Source: Candidatus Colwelliibacteriota bacterium
GTDB taxonomy: Bacteria > Patescibacteriota > Minisyncoccia > UBA6257 > Colwellbacteraceae
DNA: 49,921 bases
Assembly (NCBI GenBank): GCA_027448785.1
Contig: DAIDMW010000004.1
Location: forward strand, 1 to 49,921
Direction: 5' to 3'
Part shown: one piece after another, positions 9,300 to 16,984 of the stretch
Layout: every line of letters begins with the position of its first letter
Position numbering within the stretch: the first letter of the stretch is position 1
Program-made: the position numbers and the translations under genes
Notes under the pieces: generated by a model
Database searches by the model: none
Seen by the model: only the letters and a program-made list of their open reading frames with translations
Told to the model about the DNA's origin: nothing

Positions 9300-9515
9300 T
9301 TACTCGATGACTTCACCGTCGCCTGCGAAAACCGTGCGCAGCCCGCCTGCGAACAGCAGCGCGCGCCAAACCCTGCCGATGGCTAAGAAGACAAGGACCC
9401 AAACAACCGCCATGAAGGCGTAATAGGTTAAACCCTTGTCCATGGCGGCTTTAGCGGTAAAGACGGCGATTAGCGAAAGAATAGCGACGATTACGGCCAA
9501 AATAAAATAAAGCAT
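9300..9515 (-). CDS. Small two-helix membrane protein
   Basis: A 71-residue protein with two hydrophobic helices (about 1-20 and 31-56) and a short acidic tail (GDGEVIE). Family not recognised. Immediately after its TAA the same frame stays open for 22 more codons and encodes another hydrophobic stretch (AIYIIAYAIFIWLTIRSIY), resembling CcmD-type mini-proteins. The gene may therefore be interrupted, or an overlapping mini-ORF may exist. It lies opposite to truB; the two are divergent. Confidence 0.5.
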   Translation of the reverse strand: MLYFILAVIVAILSLIAVFTAKAAMDKGLTYYAFMAVVWVLVFLAIGRVWRALLFAGGLRTVFAGDGEVIE

Positions 9516-9600
9516 GATTGGTTATGCTTGGTGCATCGACCTTTAAACTTGCGAAGGACAAAATATCGAAATCGTATGGGCAGCCGGCGAGTCAACCGCT

Positions 9601-9630
9601 TTGTGATTTTTGGGAAAACAGTTATATAAA
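9601..9630 (+). promoter_or_regulatory. Probable truB promoter
   Basis: TTGTGA (9601-9606), 18-base spacer, TATAAA (9625-9630), with the ATG only 9 bases later. The transcript would start at or within a few bases of the start codon. Confidence 0.5.
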
Positions 9631-9639
9631 TATTACGCA

Positions 9640-10308
9640 ATGCAGAATGTTTTCGCAATCTACAAGCCGAAGGGTCCTAGTTCGAACCGCGTCTTGCAGA
9701 CGATAAAGAAAGAGTCCGGAGTCAGAAAGATAGGGCACGGCGGAACGCTGGATCCTTTGGCTAGCGGGGTGTTGGTGGTCGGGATCGATGCCGGGACAAA
9801 ACTTCTCGACTCTCCGGAACTGAAAGAGAAGGAGTATCTAGCGGACGTCCGCCTGGGCTCGTACAGTGCTACCGACGACGACGAAGGGGAAAAAACCGCC
9901 GTCGCGGTAGCGGAGATTCCGGAGAAGGAAGACGTGCAAAAGACATTAAAGAAATTTATAGGCCGCATCGAACAGGTGCCTCCGGCCTTTAGCGCCATAA
10001 AAATATCCGGCCGCGAGGCCTATAAGATAGCCAGGAAGGGGAAGGAGGTGGCGATGAAACCGCGGCCTGCCGAAATAAAAGAGATTGAGCTATTGAGTTA
10101 CGCCTGGCCGGACTTGCGTCTGCGCGTGGTCACCGGTCCAGGTGTCTATATCCGCGCGTTAGCCCGCGACATCGGACAAGCGCTTGCGACCGGAGCTTAT
10201 CTTTCCGGACTGGAAAGGACGAGGGTTGGCAGCTTCACAAAAGAGGCGGCGCTGTCGCCGGAAGAAGCGGCGTCACAGATAAGCGCAAAGAGAAAAACGC
10301 AAAGTTAA
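9640..10308 (+). CDS. truB: tRNA pseudouridine(55) synthase
   Basis: Makes pseudouridine 55 in the T-arm of tRNAs. The track starts at 9610, but homology begins at MQNVFAIYKPKGPSS, so I choose the ATG at 9640 (222 residues), which also fits the promoter. The catalytic Asp lies in GHGGTLDPLASG (Asp about 38); GPGVYIRALARDIG (about 166) is the second conserved block. The protein stops after the catalytic core, without the C-terminal PUA domain of E. coli TruB. The last residues (SAKRKTQS) are encoded by the neighbouring GCGCAAA repeat. Confidence 0.95.
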   Translation: MQNVFAIYKPKGPSSNRVLQTIKKESGVRKIGHGGTLDPLASGVLVVGIDAGTKLLDSPELKEKEYLADVRLGSYSATDDDEGEKTAVAVAEIPEKEDVQKTLKKFIGRIEQVPPAFSAIKISGREAYKIARKGKEVAMKPRPAEIKEIELLSYAWPDLRLRVVTGPGVYIRALARDIGQALATGAYLSGLERTRVGSFTKEAALSPEEAASQISAKRKTQS

Positions 10309-10562
10309 AAAAAACGCAAAACTAAAAGCTAAAAGCGAAAAACAGCGCCAAGGCGAGCGCAAAGCGCAAAACTAAAAGCTAAAAATAACGGCTAGCAGTT
10401 AGCCAAATCCTAAATTCGAAATACTAAATAACAAACTTAAAACCCTTCTGTGTTTGTGATTTCGGATTTGTTATTTCTGATTTGTTTAGGATTTCGATAT
10501 TAGGATTTATGATTTCGAGTTTTCGTTATTTTGCGCTTTTAGCTTTGCGCTAATTTCTAGCG
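10309..10562. repeat. Palindromic GCGCAAA element B with AAATCC-type inner repeat
   Basis: Outer arms are GCGCAAAACTAAAAGCTAAA on the left and TTTTGCGCTTTTAGCTTTGC on the right. A GC core (AACGGCTAGCAGTTAGCC) follows the left arm. The inner part is a long AT-rich inverted repeat of AAATCCTAAATTCGAAATAC units and their complement (GATTTGTTTAGGATTTCG). No ORF is supported here. The right arm supplies the TTGCGC -35 box of the next gene. Confidence 0.8.
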
Positions 10563-10572
10563 GCGGTATAAT
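10545..10572 (+). promoter_or_regulatory. Promoter for the DUF5652-like gene and nth
   Basis: TTGCGC (10545-10550), 16-base spacer, perfect TATAAT (10567-10572), and only 6 bases to the ATG at 10579. This predicts a leaderless mRNA. The -35 box lies in the right arm of repeat element B. Confidence 0.65.
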
Positions 10573-10578
10573 TGGACC

Positions 10579-10797
10579 ATGACATATCCATTAGGAGTCC
10601 CCGGCCTGACGCCGGTAATGATCTTTATACTGATCCTCTGGGTCCTTCCGTGGAAGGGGGTCGCTCTATGGAAAGCTGCGCGAAAAAACAATTTATGGTG
10701 GTTTATCGTTTTACTGGTGATCAACACCGTCGGCGTCTTGGAAATTTTATATATATTCGTCTTCAGCGAGCGTAAGGGGATAAAATCGGCTAAATGA
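10579..10797 (+). CDS. DUF5652-like small membrane protein
   Basis: A 72-residue protein with two membrane helices (about 10-25 and 41-62) separated by the signature-like LPWKGVALWKAARKNNLWWF. It resembles the DUF5652 family, common in Parcubacteria; function unknown. Its TGA overlaps the ATG of nth by four bases, so the two are translationally coupled. I chose the 10579 frame over the overlapping ORF at 10572 because of the hydrophobic pattern and the promoter position. Confidence 0.8.
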   Translation: MTYPLGVPGLTPVMIFILILWVLPWKGVALWKAARKNNLWWFIVLLVINTVGVLEILYIFVFSERKGIKSAK

Positions 10798-11453
10798 AGC
10801 GCAGAGGCCAATCCAGCCGAGATCCAGTAGCGGAGCTGACGGAAAAGAAGGCGCGAGCTCTTGCGATCCTGCGCGCCTTGAAAAAGCTTTTCCCTGATCC
10901 GAAGATGCAGCTCAACTACTCCAATAACTGGGAGCTTTTGGTCGCTGTTGTCTTGTCGGCACAATGCACCGATAAAAAGGTTAACGAGGTCACGGCCAGC
11001 CTGTTTAAAAAATACCGCAAGCTCGACGATTACCTAAAAGCCAAGCCGCGCGAATTTGAAAAAGACATCAAGCCTACCGGCTTTTATCACAGCAAGACTA
11101 AAAATATCCTCGCTGCGGCCGGAGTGGTGAAAGAGAAGTTCGGCGGCCGCCTGCCGAAAACAATGGACGAGATGCTCGCTATCCCAGGGGTCGGAAGGAA
11201 GACCGCCAATGTGGTTTTGTGGAACGCCTACGGGGTTGTTTCCGGAATCGCCGTCGATACTCACGTCCGCCGCCTCTCGCGCCTCCTCGGGCTCACCAAA
11301 CATTCCGATCCCGACAAGATCGAAAAGGATTTGGAAGTGGTTATCCCGAAGAAGGAATGGCCATACATAACCTACGCTTTAATCCAGTACGGACGAGAAT
11401 ATTGTCCGGCGCGATCGCACGATCACTCCGCCTGTCCACTTTCGAAAAAATAA
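10794..11453 (+). CDS. nth: Endonuclease III, degenerate Fe-S site
   Basis: A bifunctional DNA glycosylase/AP lyase for oxidised pyrimidines in base-excision repair. The 219 residues include LSAQCTDKKVN (about 52), the HhH and catalytic lysine motif IPGVGRKTANVV (about 128-139) and the catalytic Asp in AVDTHVRRLS (about 154). The usual C-terminal Cys-x6-Cys-x2-Cys-x5-Cys cluster is reduced to CPARSHDHSACPLSKK: the second Cys is His and the fourth is lost because the protein ends early. The [4Fe-4S] cluster is therefore probably absent. It is coupled to the DUF5652-like gene by an ATGA overlap. Confidence 0.93.
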   Translation: MKRRGQSSRDPVAELTEKKARALAILRALKKLFPDPKMQLNYSNNWELLVAVVLSAQCTDKKVNEVTASLFKKYRKLDDYLKAKPREFEKDIKPTGFYHSKTKNILAAAGVVKEKFGGRLPKTMDEMLAIPGVGRKTANVVLWNAYGVVSGIAVDTHVRRLSRLLGLTKHSDPDKIEKDLEVVIPKKEWPYITYALIQYGREYCPARSHDHSACPLSKK

Positions 11454-11490
11454 ACTACCTCACTGCAAGCGGCGAGATATTGCAGATGAA

Positions 11491-11640
11491 AATGAAGCTT
11501 CACGGGCTTACGCCCGCGGTATCTCACATTTCTTCGCGGAATCCGCCGAAGCACCCTCCTTCGCTCTTCGGGCTTCGGAGGGTCCGCCGCGCTCTCATTC
11601 CCGGGCTTACGCCCGGGGTATTCTCGCGTAGGCGGATAAA
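11491..11640. repeat. Cluster of short palindromes (CCCGGGC copies 2 and 3)
   Basis: Copy 2 (AATGAAGCTTCACGGGCTTA, 11491-11526) and copy 3 (11594-11640) of the palindrome at 9.2 kb flank another hairpin, ACCCTCC (11553-11559)/GGAGGGT (11577-11583). Copy 3 matches the complement of copy 1 over 41 bp with one change. It lies between the convergent nth and the minus-strand gene at 11654. Confidence 0.75.
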
Positions 11641-11666
11641 AAAATCCCCCATCCTAAGATGAGGGA
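11638..11666 (-). terminator. Intrinsic terminator of the 147-aa gene
   Basis: On the minus strand, a 9-bp stem TCCCTCATC/GATGGGGGA with a 4-nt loop is followed by TTTTTTT. The gene's TAG stop overlaps the loop of the hairpin. Confidence 0.85.
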
Positions 11667-12097
11667 TCTGGTCTAAATAGGAAATCGTTTGCCGTACAGT
11701 AAGCGAACATATCGATCGGGAAGCGTCCGGGATCAAACGAGTATGGTTCGATGAAGGTCGGCAGGGTCAGGGCCGAGAATGCTTCTCGCACGTCCGCGTC
11801 GTTCTCGCCGCCGCCCGGTATAACGTGATGGCGGGAAAGAAGCTTTCTGCGCAGCTCTCGGTATCGCGGATGATCAGGCAAGGCTAAGACGGAAAAGATC
11901 TCGTCAACGACATATTCGTCGTTAGTCTCTCCCAAGCGACGCCCGGCGAGTATCTCTAGAATTCGGTAGAGAACGTACTTTACGGAAAACTCGCCGTACT
12001 GCGAACCGTTGTTCTTGGCGAATAATACAAGTCGCAAAACGGCGTTCGCCAGCCAAAGATCGCCCTCCGGCCATATGAGGCTACCCACTTTCGTCAC
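11654..12097 (-). CDS. Hypothetical protein, 147 aa
   Basis: A soluble protein of mixed composition with no membrane segment, signal or recognisable motif. The N-terminus (LIWPEGDLWLANAVLRLVLF) and the segment LALPDHPRYRELRRKLLSRHH are mostly helical in character. A well-formed terminator at its end supports it as a real gene. It sits between two base-excision-repair genes, convergent with nth and divergent from nfo. I do not recognise the family and assign no function. Confidence 0.55.
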   Translation of the reverse strand: MTKVGSLIWPEGDLWLANAVLRLVLFAKNNGSQYGEFSVKYVLYRILEILAGRRLGETNDEYVVDEIFSVLALPDHPRYRELRRKLLSRHHVIPGGGENDADVREAFSALTLPTFIEPYSFDPGRFPIDMFAYCTANDFLFRPDPSS

Positions 12098-12149
12098 ATC
12101 CTTATCCGGCTAATTGGTGCAGATCCAATCCAAAGGTAGACCAATTTAA

Positions 12150-12178
12150 TTGTGAAGTCCAGCACCGGGGTTTAAAAT
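12150..12178 (+). promoter_or_regulatory. Promoter of nfo
   Basis: TTGTGA (12150-12155), 17-base spacer, TAAAAT (12173-12178), 7 bases before the ATG; predicts a leaderless mRNA. Confidence 0.6.
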
Positions 12179-12185
12179 ATTACCC

Positions 12186-13070
12186 ATGCCAAGGGAGATC
12201 AAAATAGGCGCCCATCTTTCTGCCGCCGGCGGTCTGGCGAATGCCGTTTTCTCCGCGGAAAGCATGGACTTGAACTGCCTGCAGATTTTTGGGGCCTCGC
12301 CCAGACAGTGGCGCACCAAGCTTCCTTCGGAAGCCGATATTAGAGCTTTTAAGTCGGCAAGAAAAGCGGCCGGACTAGAGGAGGTCTATCTGCATGCGGC
12401 TTATTTGGTGAATCTCGCCTCCCCCGATCAGGAAATACTGTCGAAGTCAGTTGGCAACTTAGCCGAGCATTTCCGCATCGCCCAGGAACTAGAGGCCGAC
12501 GGGTTGGTTTTTCACATAGGTTCAGGGAAAGAGCTGCCAAAGCGCACGGCTATGGAGAAAGTGGCGGAAGGAGTGCGCTCGATTTTGAAAGAGATACCCG
12601 GGCCGGCGAAAATCATACTGGAAAACTCCGCTGGCGGAGGACAAAAACTCGGCTCGTTTCCGGAGGAGATCGGCGAGATGTTGGAATTAATCGATTCGAA
12701 GCGGGCAGCGGTATGCTTTGACACGGCGCATGGCTTGGAAGCGGGGCTGATTCCCGAGTACACCATAAGCGGCGTAAAAACGTTTTTCGAGCGCTGGGAA
12801 GAGGCTGTCGGTTGGGAAAGGACGCCGGTGATCCACGCCAACGATTCGCGCACCGCGCCCTCATCTTGTCATGACCAGCACGAGAACATCGGTCGGGGAT
12901 ATATCGGCGTGCAGGGATTTAAAAATTTAGCGGCTATAGAAGCCGTGCGAATGAAAGCTTGGATTATGGAGGTTCCCGGATTCGACGGCGACGGCCCAGA
13001 CAGTCAAAATGCAGATCTCCTAAGGGAAATCCTTTTAACCGCAAAACGAAAAGCTAAAAGCGAAAAATAA
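12186..13070 (+). CDS. nfo: Endonuclease IV (AP endonuclease)
   Basis: A zinc-dependent AP endonuclease that cuts 5' of abasic sites in base-excision repair; it complements the glycosylase/lyase product of nth upstream. The 294 residues show GAHLSAAGGL (about 8-17), LVFHIGSGKE (about 107), the metal-ligand motifs ILENSAGGGQ, CFDTAHGLEAG (Asp/His, about 180) and HANDSRTAPSSCHDQHENIG (about 218-236), and a late IMEVPG (Glu). All expected metal ligands appear present. The last residues (TAKRKAKSEK) are encoded by the left arm of repeat element C. Confidence 0.96.
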   Translation: MPREIKIGAHLSAAGGLANAVFSAESMDLNCLQIFGASPRQWRTKLPSEADIRAFKSARKAAGLEEVYLHAAYLVNLASPDQEILSKSVGNLAEHFRIAQELEADGLVFHIGSGKELPKRTAMEKVAEGVRSILKEIPGPAKIILENSAGGGQKLGSFPEEIGEMLELIDSKRAAVCFDTAHGLEAGLIPEYTISGVKTFFERWEEAVGWERTPVIHANDSRTAPSSCHDQHENIGRGYIGVQGFKNLAAIEAVRMKAWIMEVPGFDGDGPDSQNADLLREILLTAKRKAKSEK

Positions 13071-13150
13071 CGACGAATTGTTAGCTGTCGGCTCTTTTAA
13101 CTTTTGCGCTTTTAATTTTGCTCTTTTTCTTTCCCCTTTCCCTTTGCGCG
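13038..13150. repeat. Palindromic GCGCAAA element C
   Basis: CGCAAAACGAAAAGCTAAAA, then a core CGAC...GTCG, then CTTTTAACTTTTGCGCTTTT. The left arm overlaps the end of nfo; the right arm leads into a TATAAT at 13160-13165, 7 bases before the next ATG. Confidence 0.7.
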
Positions 13151-13172
13151 GGCAGATTTTATAATAAAAGCA

Positions 13173-13445
13173 ATGCCGAGGAGTAAGTTGGAAAAAATAA
13201 AGCAGGAGGGAGAAAACGTTAAGAAAGAAGTAAGGGAGCAAACCGTCGGATTGATTATCGCCGCTTTCGGTCTGGTGGCCGGATTAGCCTGGAACGACGC
13301 CGTTAAGTCGCTGATCGAGTATTTTTTTCCGCTCAACGCAGCGACGCTGGTTGCAAAGTTCACTTACGCTCTGATCTTAACAGTAATTTTAGCCGTCCTA
13401 GCCTACGGTTTGAATAAGTTGCGCAATCAATCGATCGAGAAATAA
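13173..13445 (+). CDS. DUF5654-like small membrane protein
   Basis: A 90-residue protein with a charged N-terminal helix, then two membrane helices (about 25-42 and 62-82). The motif ALGLVAGLAWNDAVK-type sequence (here AAFGLVAGLAWNDAVKSLIE) matches the DUF5654 style of CPR bacteria; function unknown. It is preceded by TATAAT 7 bases before the ATG (leaderless) and followed by sod after 30 bases, probably in one transcript ending at the terminator at 14108. Confidence 0.8.
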   Translation: MPRSKLEKIKQEGENVKKEVREQTVGLIIAAFGLVAGLAWNDAVKSLIEYFFPLNAATLVAKFTYALILTVILAVLAYGLNKLRNQSIEK

Positions 13446-13475
13446 AAAAAGTCGAAAAAAAACAGATAAAAACAA

Positions 13476-14090
13476 ATGAAACACACTCTGCCTGAATTGC
13501 CATACGCTTTCAATGCACTGGAGCCGCACATCGACGCGAAGACTATGGAGATCCATTACGGCAAGCATCACCAAGGATATGTCGACAAACTTAATGCCGC
13601 CCTCGAAGGACACACTGATTTGCAGGAACTGAGCGTCAAGGAGCTTTTGTCCGATTTGGATCGCGTCCCGGAGGACATCAGGACCGCCGTCAGGAATAAC
13701 GGCGGCGGACACGCTAATCACTCGCTTTTCTGGAAGATGATGAAGCCCGGAGGAGGAGGGGAACCGCAGGGGGAATTGAAAGAGGCTCTCGACCGCAAGT
13801 TCGGCGATTTCTCCAAATTTCAAGAGGCATTTACTAACGCCGCCGCTACTCTTTTCGGCAGCGGCTGGGCCTGGCTGGTAGTCAACAAAGAAGGGGAGCT
13901 GGAGATAATCCAGACGCCGAATCAGGATTCTCCGCTAAGCCGCGGCCTTATGCCGGTTTTGGGGTTGGATGTCTGGGAGCACGCCTACTACCTCCATTAC
14001 CAGAATCGCCGGCCGGAGTATATAAAGGCCTGGTGGAACGTTGTGGATTGGGAGAACATTGCAGAGAACTACCGCAGCGCTCGTTCTTAA
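13476..14090 (+). CDS. sodA: Superoxide dismutase, Mn/Fe family
   Basis: Converts superoxide to hydrogen peroxide and oxygen. The 204 residues have the full family pattern: [14 protein letters not shown] (first His ligand, about 26), [13 protein letters not shown] (second His), and [13 protein letters not shown] (Asp and His ligands, about 166-171). The second-sphere residues GGHANH and PNQDSPL are of the manganese type rather than the iron type; metal use is inferred from these and may be cambialistic. There is no signal peptide, so it is cytoplasmic. It ends at a strong bidirectional terminator. Confidence 0.95.
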   Translation: MKHTLPELPYAFNALEPHIDAKTMEIHYGKHHQGYVDKLNAALEGHTDLQELSVKELLSDLDRVPEDIRTAVRNNGGGHANHSLFWKMMKPGGGGEPQGELKEALDRKFGDFSKFQEAFTNAAATLFGSGWAWLVVNKEGELEIIQTPNQDSPLSRGLMPVLGLDVWEHAYYLHYQNRRPEYIKAWWNVVDWENIAENYRSARS

Positions 14091-14107
14091 GGGATAAGAT
14101 TACCGAT

Positions 14108-14138
14108 AAAAAACGCGGAGATAACTCCGCGTTTTTTT
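14108..14138. terminator. Bidirectional terminator between sod and the PEGA gene
   Basis: A perfect 8-bp stem ACGCGGAG/CTCCGCGT with loop ATAA, flanked by an A-run on the left and seven Ts on the right. It serves the convergent genes on both strands. Confidence 0.92.
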
Positions 14139-14153
14139 ATTGGGCCACGAAAA

Positions 14154-15500
14154 CTATGACGGCTCGATGGCCAGCTTTTCGACTGCATGGCCGTCGGTAA
14201 AGTAAAGAAGGTTGGCGCTCGAATCATAAGCGAAGCTCTTAACGTTTCCGGAAATCTTTACCATATTTAGCGGCGGATTGCGGTCGTCGACCTCACTGAA
14301 GTAAAGGTTCGTTCCGCTCTGCAGGAAAAGATGGGCTCCATCGTCGTACCAGACGACATCCGACGAGATATTCGGCAGCTCGGTATTCATTGTTATCGTC
14401 TTTCTGGTCGCTATCGTGTAATCGCTCACCACGCCGTCTCCAGAAAGGTAGATTAAGTCCTGGCCGACTGGGGAAAGAGAAATGTCGCTGACTGCGGATG
14501 CCAGAAGTTTGGGAGCTTGGTTTTTGTTTAGCACATAAAGCCGGCCGTCGTTATAAAGGACGAAAAGCTGGCCGCCGGCCGAGGCGGTGGTCAGATCTTT
14601 GACGCCGCTTGCGTCGGTCGGGGAATTGCTGAACTTGCCGAACACCTGGAAGACGACATTATATGATTCGACCCCGTTGGAGTTTATCCAATAAACGTCA
14701 TTGCCTCCGCTGGCGTATGCCGAGAGTTTGCCGGAGATGAGCTGGGCGCTATGTTGTCCAAGGTTCAATCCGTAAAGGCCCAAGTTGGTGCGGATAAGGA
14801 TATACCGGTCGCTGACCGAGGAGAAGGACATTCCGGCGACCTGCTCGCGCGGAGAGAGGATTCTGCGGGCATCCAGCGTGAATTCGGAGAGCAGATTTAC
14901 TGGAACCGAAGAGGAGAGGGGATCGGAGAGGTAGTACCCTCCGGTCAGTGCGCTGTAGGTGATGAGCTGCCCGCTATTGCTGACATCCACGATTTTATTT
15001 CCGCGCATCCTCTGGTCGGCGACGTAGATTACACCGCCACTGGTTTCGGTGATCAAATTGCCGCTGGCCAGACCAATACTGCTTATTCCCTGCGAGGCGG
15101 CGGCAGCGGTGCTGGTCGGCAAGGTAACGGCTATCGCGGCGTTCTGGGGAACGAGCACGACGCTGTCGTAAACCGAGACCAACCCCGGATTGACCTCGAT
15201 GTTCTTCTTCCAAATTGAATAGCCGTTTTCTGAAACGGTTACCTTGTACCGGCCGCTGGTCAGATTGTCGATAAGCGTTCCCGGGGTGAGGATGTTGGAA
15301 GCGTTGGCAATCGGCTTTCCGTCCAGCGTCAGCGCGGCGTTGCTCGGGTGGCTGATGATGTAAATGCCGCCGGTCTTCTCGATGGTCAGGGTTTTAAAGT
15401 TGAAGCGGTTGCCCAGGGCGTAAAGGATCAAAACGCCGCTTAGGATGACGAATAGAAACGAAAAAATTATGAAAAGAACTCGCCGCTTAATAGGTGTCAT
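14154..15500 (-). CDS. Membrane-anchored PEGA-domain protein
   Basis: 448 residues with an N-terminal membrane anchor (about 8-30, IIFSFLFVILSGVLILYAL) and an extracytoplasmic PEGA domain (about 42-115; GGIYIISHPSNAALTLDGKP, SGRYKVTVSENGYSIWKKNI). The remaining 300 residues are rich in beta-strand and short D/G/S turns and look like a beta-propeller (repeated ...YDDG.HLFLQSG..., DISLSPVGQDLIYLSG). The start overlaps the murA stop (ATGA), so it is co-transcribed with murA. A cell-surface, wall-associated role is inferred. Confidence 0.8.
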   Translation of the reverse strand: MTPIKRRVLFIIFSFLFVILSGVLILYALGNRFNFKTLTIEKTGGIYIISHPSNAALTLDGKPIANASNILTPGTLIDNLTSGRYKVTVSENGYSIWKKNIEVNPGLVSVYDSVVLVPQNAAIAVTLPTSTAAAASQGISSIGLASGNLITETSGGVIYVADQRMRGNKIVDVSNSGQLITYSALTGGYYLSDPLSSSVPVNLLSEFTLDARRILSPREQVAGMSFSSVSDRYILIRTNLGLYGLNLGQHSAQLISGKLSAYASGGNDVYWINSNGVESYNVVFQVFGKFSNSPTDASGVKDLTTASAGGQLFVLYNDGRLYVLNKNQAPKLLASAVSDISLSPVGQDLIYLSGDGVVSDYTIATRKTITMNTELPNISSDVVWYDDGAHLFLQSGTNLYFSEVDDRNPPLNMVKISGNVKSFAYDSSANLLYFTDGHAVEKLAIEPS

Positions 15501-16807
15501 TTTATTATCTTTATCTTAGCCCCCAAGGAGTTCAACCGAGAGCTGATATCTTCGTATCCGCGGTTGATGGTATAGACATTACGCAGAGTCGATACCCCTT
15601 TGGCGGCCATCATCCCGATCATGATGATCGCCGCCGGGCGCAAAGCCGGGGGCGCCACGACCTCGGCGGCCTTGAGCGGGGTTACACCTTTAATGAAGAC
15701 GCGGTGCGGGTCGGCTAGGGTGATGCTCGCTCCCAGCTTGGTTAGCTCGGTGTAATAGATGGCGCGATTTTCGTAAACCCAGTCGTGGATGAGCGTTTCT
15801 CCTTTGGCTTGCGTAGCGATCGGAACGAAGAAAGGCAGGTTGTCGATGTTCAATCCCGGGAAGGGGCGCGCGTATATCTTCTCCTCCAGCGCTTTCAATT
15901 TGGAAGGGAAAGTTTGGATATCAGCCAGGTTGGTGAAGCCGTTCCTCGCCTTATACCGGCGGAGTATCTTGTAGCGGAAACCCATCTTTTCCAGCTTTAA
16001 AAGCTCCAGCTCCAGGAAATCTATCGGACAGCGCTCGACGGTGATGCTGGAGCCGGTGGTGGCCGCCAAGCTTATGAACATCATCGACTCGATCGGATCT
16101 TCGCTGATGTAAAATTCCACCGGCGCCGATAGTTCTTTGCGGCCGGTGATGGAAAGAGTGGTGGTGCCTATTCCGTCGATCTGTACTCCCAGTTCCTGCA
16201 GGAAAAAGCAGAGGTCTTGAATTTGGTAGTTGGCCGAGGCCAGCTTCAAAACAGTTGTTCCTTCGATCCTGGCAGCGGCCATAATCGCATTTTCAGTAGC
16301 CGTGTCTCCCGATTCGTAAAGGACGATCTCGGCCGGGCGGAGCCTCTCCGCTTTTACTTCGTATGCGTCGGAAAGAGCTTTGATTTTCACGCTCAATTTT
16401 TCCAGGGCAAAAAGATGCGGGCGCACGGTCCGCGCGCCCAGCTTGCAGCCACCGGGCTGGGGGATCTTAAAATGGGATTTCAAGTGTACCAGCGGTCCGA
16501 GGAGTAGGATGACGCTTCTGGTCATCATCGCCGCCTGGCGGTCTATTTCTTCAAGTTTTAATTCGCCGGCTTTGATTTCCAGGTCGCGCTCGTTGAGCCA
16601 CTTAACTTTGACGCCGATGCTTTTCAGCACCTCGATGATGCGGTTGACCTCTTCGATTCTCGGGACGCCGCGCAGTACGGTTTTGTCCTTATTTAAAAGA
16701 GCCGCCTGCAGCAGCGCGACGGCCGAGTTCTTCGACGAGTTGGTTGAGATTTTTCCCGAAAGCTTTTCTCCTCCTTCGATGCGGAAGTTAATGGTTTTAT
16801 CTGGCAT
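15497..16807 (-). CDS. murA: UDP-N-acetylglucosamine 1-carboxyvinyltransferase (divergent MurA)
   Basis: Transfers enolpyruvate from PEP to UDP-GlcNAc, the first committed step of peptidoglycan synthesis. The 436 residues show the EPSP-synthase-like double fold. SSKNSAVAL (Lys about 26) replaces the usual GAKNA, the catalytic Cys is kept in PQPGGCKLGAR (about 121), and LRPAAIIMIG and YEDISSRLNSLGAKI close the protein. The loop with the general-base Asp reads NIDNLPFF instead of PTDMQA, so it is a divergent member; assignment to murA rather than a sister function is likely but not certain. On the minus strand a TATAAT sits 7 bases before the ATG (leaderless). Confidence 0.88.
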   Translation of the reverse strand: MPDKTINFRIEGGEKLSGKISTNSSKNSAVALLQAALLNKDKTVLRGVPRIEEVNRIIEVLKSIGVKVKWLNERDLEIKAGELKLEEIDRQAAMMTRSVILLLGPLVHLKSHFKIPQPGGCKLGARTVRPHLFALEKLSVKIKALSDAYEVKAERLRPAEIVLYESGDTATENAIMAAARIEGTTVLKLASANYQIQDLCFFLQELGVQIDGIGTTTLSITGRKELSAPVEFYISEDPIESMMFISLAATTGSSITVERCPIDFLELELLKLEKMGFRYKILRRYKARNGFTNLADIQTFPSKLKALEEKIYARPFPGLNIDNLPFFVPIATQAKGETLIHDWVYENRAIYYTELTKLGASITLADPHRVFIKGVTPLKAAEVVAPPALRPAAIIMIGMMAAKGVSTLRNVYTINRGYEDISSRLNSLGAKIKIIK

Positions 16808-16852
16808 ATGGGCAATTATATGCCTGCCTTTTCCGGAGCGCCAGAGGAGAAT

Positions 16853-16943
16853 AAGTGCAAAGCTAAAAAATAAAAGCGAAAAACAACAACATAGTCCGTT
16901 AAGATCGTTATTTTGCGCTTTGCGCTTTTAGTTTTTAGCTTAT
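16853..16943. repeat. Palindromic GCGCAAA element D
   Basis: Left arm AAGTGCAAAGCTAAAAAATA, a weak GC core around ATAGTCCGTTAAGATCG, right arm TTTTGCGCTTTGCGCTTTTA. It lies between divergent murA and mreB, so here it cannot act as a terminator for both; it separates two promoters. Confidence 0.7.
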
Positions 16944-16972
16944 TTTGACACCTCCAGCCAAACATAATAATA
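16944..16972 (+). promoter_or_regulatory. Strong promoter of the mreB operon
   Basis: A consensus TTGACA (16944-16949), 17-base spacer and TAATAT (16967-16972). The +1 would fall about 5 bases before the ATG at 16985. Confidence 0.8.
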
Positions 16973-16984
16973 TAGCGTTGTTAT

